Positions 5,756-8,857 of a DNA stretch of 8,857 bases are shown piece by piece. Below the pieces are notes generated by a model. It had not been told where the DNA came from, ran no database searches, and saw nothing but the letters and a program-made list of their open reading frames with translations. Every line of letters starts with the position of its first letter. Position 1 is the stretch's first letter. Origin of the DNA: Prevotella sp. CAG:1092 (GTDB taxonomy: Bacteria; Bacteroidota; Bacteroidia; Bacteroidales; Bacteroidaceae); contig HF993962.1 in assembly GCA_000436915.1 (NCBI GenBank), forward strand, positions 1-8,857, written 5' to 3'. A program made the translations under genes and the position numbers.

Positions 5756-5817
5756 CAAAATGATTTGGTGCTTAAAGCTCTTGCATCTTCAATCCTAACC
5801 ATATAATAATAAATCAA

Positions 5818-8800
5818 ATGACATTTACAAACTTCATAAAGCGCCCAGTACTTTCGACGGTGGTTTCCATCTTCTTCGTACTGTTAGGTACCATCGGTAT
5901 CATCTCGCTCCCTATTGAGCAGTATCCTGATGTGGCTCCTCCTACCATTTCGGTGCGCACAACATATACTGGTGCTGATGCACAGACTGTGCTCAACTCC
6001 GTGATTACTCCTCTTGAGGAGAGTATCAACGGTGTGGAGAACATGACATACATGACTTCTCAGGCCACCAACGATGGTTCGGCTTCTATCACCGTATACT
6101 TTAAGCAGGGTTCCGACCCTGATATGGCTGCCGTAAACGTTCAGAACCGTGTTTCTCAGGCTCAGGCTTTGCTTCCTGCCGAAGTAACTCGAGTTGGTGT
6201 AACCGTTAACAAGCAGCAGACTTCTAACGTTATCATGTATACTCTTACCACAGAGGATGGACGATATGATGACGAATTCCTTACCAACTACAACGATATC
6301 AACATAGTTCCTGCATTGAAGCGTGTAAGTGGTGTGGGTGCTGTGCAATCGCCTGGTATGAAGACATATTCTATGCGTATATGGCTTCAGCCTGATAAGA
6401 TGAAGCAGTACAACCTTATCCCTTCTGACGTAAGCGCAGCTTTGGCTGAGCAGAATATTGAGGCTGCTCCTGGTAAGTTTGGTGAGCAGAGCGATATGGC
6501 TTACGAGTATACTATGCGCTATAAGGGTCGTCTGAAGACTGCTGAGGAGTATGGCGATATCATCATTCGCAGCGATGCTAATGGTCAGACTCTTCGTTTG
6601 AAAGACGTTGCTAAGGTAGAGCTTGGTGGTTTGATGTATAGCGTTGGTATGAAGAACAACGGTCAGCCTTCTGTAATGGCTATGGTACAGCAGATTGCTG
6701 GTTCTAACGCTACACAGATTGCTAAGGACGTAAAGGCTGAGCTCGAAAAGCAGGCTAAGTCGTTCCCTCCTGGTGTAGAATATAAGTTGAACTACGACGT
6801 TACCGACTTCCTCTTCGCATCTATGGAGGAGGTTATCTTCACCCTCATCATCACTATGTTGTTGGTGTTCGCTGTGGTTTACATCTTCTTGCAGGACTTC
6901 CGTTCTACTCTCATCCCTATGATAGCCGTGCCAGTAGCGTTGCTCGGTACATTCCTCTTCCTTTGGGTGTTCGGCTTCTCTATCAACTTGCTGGTACTTT
7001 CTGCATTGTTGCTGGCTATTGCCATTGTGGTCGACGACGCCATTGTGGTTGTTGAGGCTGTGCATGCCAAGCTCGACCAAGGATATAAGTCGGCTCTTAC
7101 CGCATCTATCGATGCCATGAACGAGATTACTGGTGCTATCATCTCTATTACCTTGGTAATGGCAGCCGTGTTCGTGCCTGTATCGTTTATGGGTGGTACA
7201 AGTGGTGTGTTCTATCGTGAGTTTGGTGTTACCATGGCTGTGTCTATTCTTATCTCAGCCGTCAACGCGTTGACTCTTTCACCAGCTCTTTGTGCTATCT
7301 TCCTTAAGCCTCACGAAGGTGAGCACGAGAAGAAGATGTCTGTGATAGATCGTTTCCATGCAGGTTTCAACTATCAGTATGAGAAGATTCTCGAGAAATA
7401 TAAGAAGGGTGTGGCTAATGTCATCCACCATCGTATTCTTGCAGGTGTTGCCGTAGCTGTGGGTATCCTCGCTATGTGTGTTACTATGGCTACCACCAAG
7501 ACTGGTCTTGTGCCTGATGAGGATACAGGTGTTATCTTCTGTACTGTTTCTATGGCTCCTGGTACAAGCCAAGAGCGTACAAAGGTTGTCATCGACCAAA
7601 TTGACAAGATGCTTGCTAACAACCCTGCGATTAAGAACCGTGAGCAGTTGCTTGGTTACAACTTTATCGCTGGTCAGGGTTCCGACCAGGCTACCTTCAT
7701 CGTTAAGCTTAAGTCGTTCGAAGATCGTCCAGCTGGTTTCTTCTACAACCTCTCTGGTTTGTGGCAGGGCGATGGTATCATGCGATTCTTCGTCAACCCT
7801 ATGTCGTATACCTCGGTACTCGGTATGATCTATAAGCAGACTGCCGAAATCAAGGATGCTCAGATCTTGGCGTTCGCACCACCTATGATTAGCGGTTTCG
7901 GTGCTACCAACGGTATCACATTCTCTATGCAGGATAAGACTGGTGGCGACCTTAACAAGTTCTTCGAGATTACTAAGAACTATCTTGCTGAGCTTAACAA
8001 GCGTCCTGAGATTGCTACTGCTATGACTTCTTACAACCCTAACTATCCTCAGTATATGGTGGATGTTGATGTTGCTAAGTGTAAGCAGAATGGCATCAGC
8101 CCTCAGACTGTATTGTCTACACTTCAGGGATATTATGGTGGTCTTTATGCTTCCAACTTCAACTCATACGGTAAGCTCTACCGTGTAATGATTCAGGGAA
8201 CTGTAGGCAGCCGTAAGAACCCGGCAACTCTTACCAATATCTATGTGCGCACTCCTGCGGGCATGGCTCCTATCAGCGAGTATTGCTCTTTGCGCCGTGT
8301 ATATGGTCCATCTAACGTCAACCGTTTCAACCTCTTCACCTGTATCAATGTCAATGCTACTGCAGCAACAGGCTATTCTTCAGGTCAGGCTCTTCAGGCT
8401 GTTGAGGAAGTTGCAGCACAGGTGCTTCCTACCGGTTATGGTCTCGACTATTCTGGTATGACACGTTCGGAGCAGGAGTCAAGCGACTCTACAGCTATCA
8501 TCTTCGCCCTCTGTTTGGTATTCGTATACTTGATTTTGTCGGCACAGTATGAGAGCTACATCCTTCCGTTGGCGGTTATCCTCTCAATACCATTCGGTTT
8601 GGCTGGAGCGTTCATCTTCACCAACCTCTTCGGTCACTCTAACGACATCTACATGCAGATTGCGCTCATCATGCTTATCGGTTTGTTGGCTAAGAATGCC
8701 ATCCTTATCGTACAGTTTGCCCTTGAGCGTCGTAGAACGGGTATGGCGATACGCTATTCTGCCATCCTTGGTGCTGGTGCTCGTCTGCGTCCTATCTTGA

Positions 8801-8857
8801 TGACTTCTTTGGCTATGATCATCGGTTTGTTGCCATTGATGTTTGCATCTGGTGTAG
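5818..8857 (+). CDS. RND (HAE1-type) multidrug efflux permease, 3' end cut by the window
   Basis: 1013 codons are visible and the usual length is about 1040-1070, so only the last helices and tail are missing. This AcrB-like trimeric inner-membrane pump exports drugs or other amphiphiles in exchange for protons. The N-terminus (FIKRPVLSTVV, then QYPDVAPP) is typical. Helix 4 carries VVDDAIVVVEAV with the proton-relay pair Asp406-Asp407. Helix 6 has LTLSPALC (485-492) and helix 10 GLLAKNAILIVQF with Lys959, so the transport machinery looks intact. VEAVHAKL and QGYYGGLYASNF are of the Bacteroidetes pump subtype. Between FIVKLKSFEDRP and the conserved IYKQTAEIKDA, residues about 639-669 form an unusually aromatic, hydrophobic segment (WQGDGIMRFF, NPMSY) where related pumps as I recall them have a short polar link. 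It follows the adaptor in the same direction, and an outer-membrane channel gene would be expected next. The substrate is not predictable. Confidence 0.95.
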   Translation, partial: MTFTNFIKRPVLSTVVSIFFVLLGTIGIISLPIEQYPDVAPPTISVRTTYTGADAQTVLNSVITPLEESINGVENMTYMTSQATNDGSASITVYFKQGSDPDMAAVNVQNRVSQAQALLPAEVTRVGVTVNKQQTSNVIMYTLTTEDGRYDDEFLTNYNDINIVPALKRVSGVGAVQSPGMKTYSMRIWLQPDKMKQYNLIPSDVSAALAEQNIEAAPGKFGEQSDMAYEYTMRYKGRLKTAEEYGDIIIRSDANGQTLRLKDVAKVELGGLMYSVGMKNNGQPSVMAMVQQIAGSNATQIAKDVKAELEKQAKSFPPGVEYKLNYDVTDFLFASMEEVIFTLIITMLLVFAVVYIFLQDFRSTLIPMIAVPVALLGTFLFLWVFGFSINLLVLSALLLAIAIVVDDAIVVVEAVHAKLDQGYKSALTASIDAMNEITGAIISITLVMAAVFVPVSFMGGTSGVFYREFGVTMAVSILISAVNALTLSPALCAIFLKPHEGEHEKKMSVIDRFHAGFNYQYEKILEKYKKGVANVIHHRILAGVAVAVGILAMCVTMATTKTGLVPDEDTGVIFCTVSMAPGTSQERTKVVIDQIDKMLANNPAIKNREQLLGYNFIAGQGSDQATFIVKLKSFEDRPAGFFYNLSGLWQGDGIMRFFVNPMSYTSVLGMIYKQTAEIKDAQILAFAPPMISGFGATNGITFSMQDKTGGDLNKFFEITKNYLAELNKRPEIATAMTSYNPNYPQYMVDVDVAKCKQNGISPQTVLSTLQGYYGGLYASNFNSYGKLYRVMIQGTVGSRKNPATLTNIYVRTPAGMAPISEYCSLRRVYGPSNVNRFNLFTCINVNATAATGYSSGQALQAVEEVAAQVLPTGYGLDYSGMTRSEQESSDSTAIIFALCLVFVYLILSAQYESYILPLAVILSIPFGLAGAFIFTNLFGHSNDIYMQIALIMLIGLLAKNAILIVQFALERRRTGMAIRYSAILGAGARLRPILMTSLAMIIGLLPLMFASGV

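Noticed and set aside
5884..7080. A 398-codon open frame on the minus strand
   Set aside because: It lies wholly inside the RND gene in antisense. Its product is a His/Ser/Arg/Thr-rich string without domains, whereas the plus-strand frame gives a textbook pump.

Overview
The window looks like chromosomal DNA from a Bacteroidales bacterium, most probably Prevotella or a close relative. This is inferred from three things. Four putative promoters carry the Bacteroidetes -7 box (TAnnTTTG). Shine-Dalgarno sites are lacking. The gene families match as well: a DoxX-type membrane protein next to tpiA, a tandem DUF1599 protein, a Bacteroidetes-type CCA/HD nucleotidyltransferase, and an HAE1-type RND pump whose adaptor is a lipoprotein.

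Left block (1-2344, minus strand). In transcription order it holds a small helical lipoprotein, a DUF1599-duplication protein, and a DoxX/MauE-type membrane protein with a periplasmic thioredoxin-like domain. The last reading frame has no stop before the left edge. It runs straight into the unmistakable N-terminus of triose-phosphate isomerase (MRKKIVAGNW), so the window appears to encode a membrane-anchored DoxX-Trx-TpiA fusion. The lipoprotein and DUF1599 genes each start 7-10 bases after a TAACTTTG box, which predicts almost leaderless mRNAs.

Middle (2345-4516). A 120-bp divergent promoter region separates the left block from a plus-strand CCA-adding-enzyme-like nucleotidyltransferase with an HD domain (2465-3889). 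Its 3' end is folded into a 21-bp terminator hairpin. A 627-bp stretch without a credible gene follows. It contains a degenerate 22-bp-period repeat array (about 4054-4147), a perfect 9+9 dyad (4278-4303) next to a TAACTTTG promoter box (4317-4324), and a leader of about 185 bases with small hairpins and tiny upstream reading frames.

Right block (4517-8857, plus strand). A lipoprotein membrane-fusion adaptor is followed after 95 bases by an RND inner-membrane permease that keeps the proton-relay Asp-Asp and Lys residues and runs off the right edge. Together they form the first two parts of a tripartite drug/solute efflux system. The outer-membrane channel is probably just downstream, outside the window. 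No regulator gene is visible beside the pump, so the dyad and the repeat array are the only local candidates for control sites. Both pump genes largely avoid ATA and prefer GCT/GTT/TCT/GGT/AAG codons, unlike the left block, which suggests strong expression.
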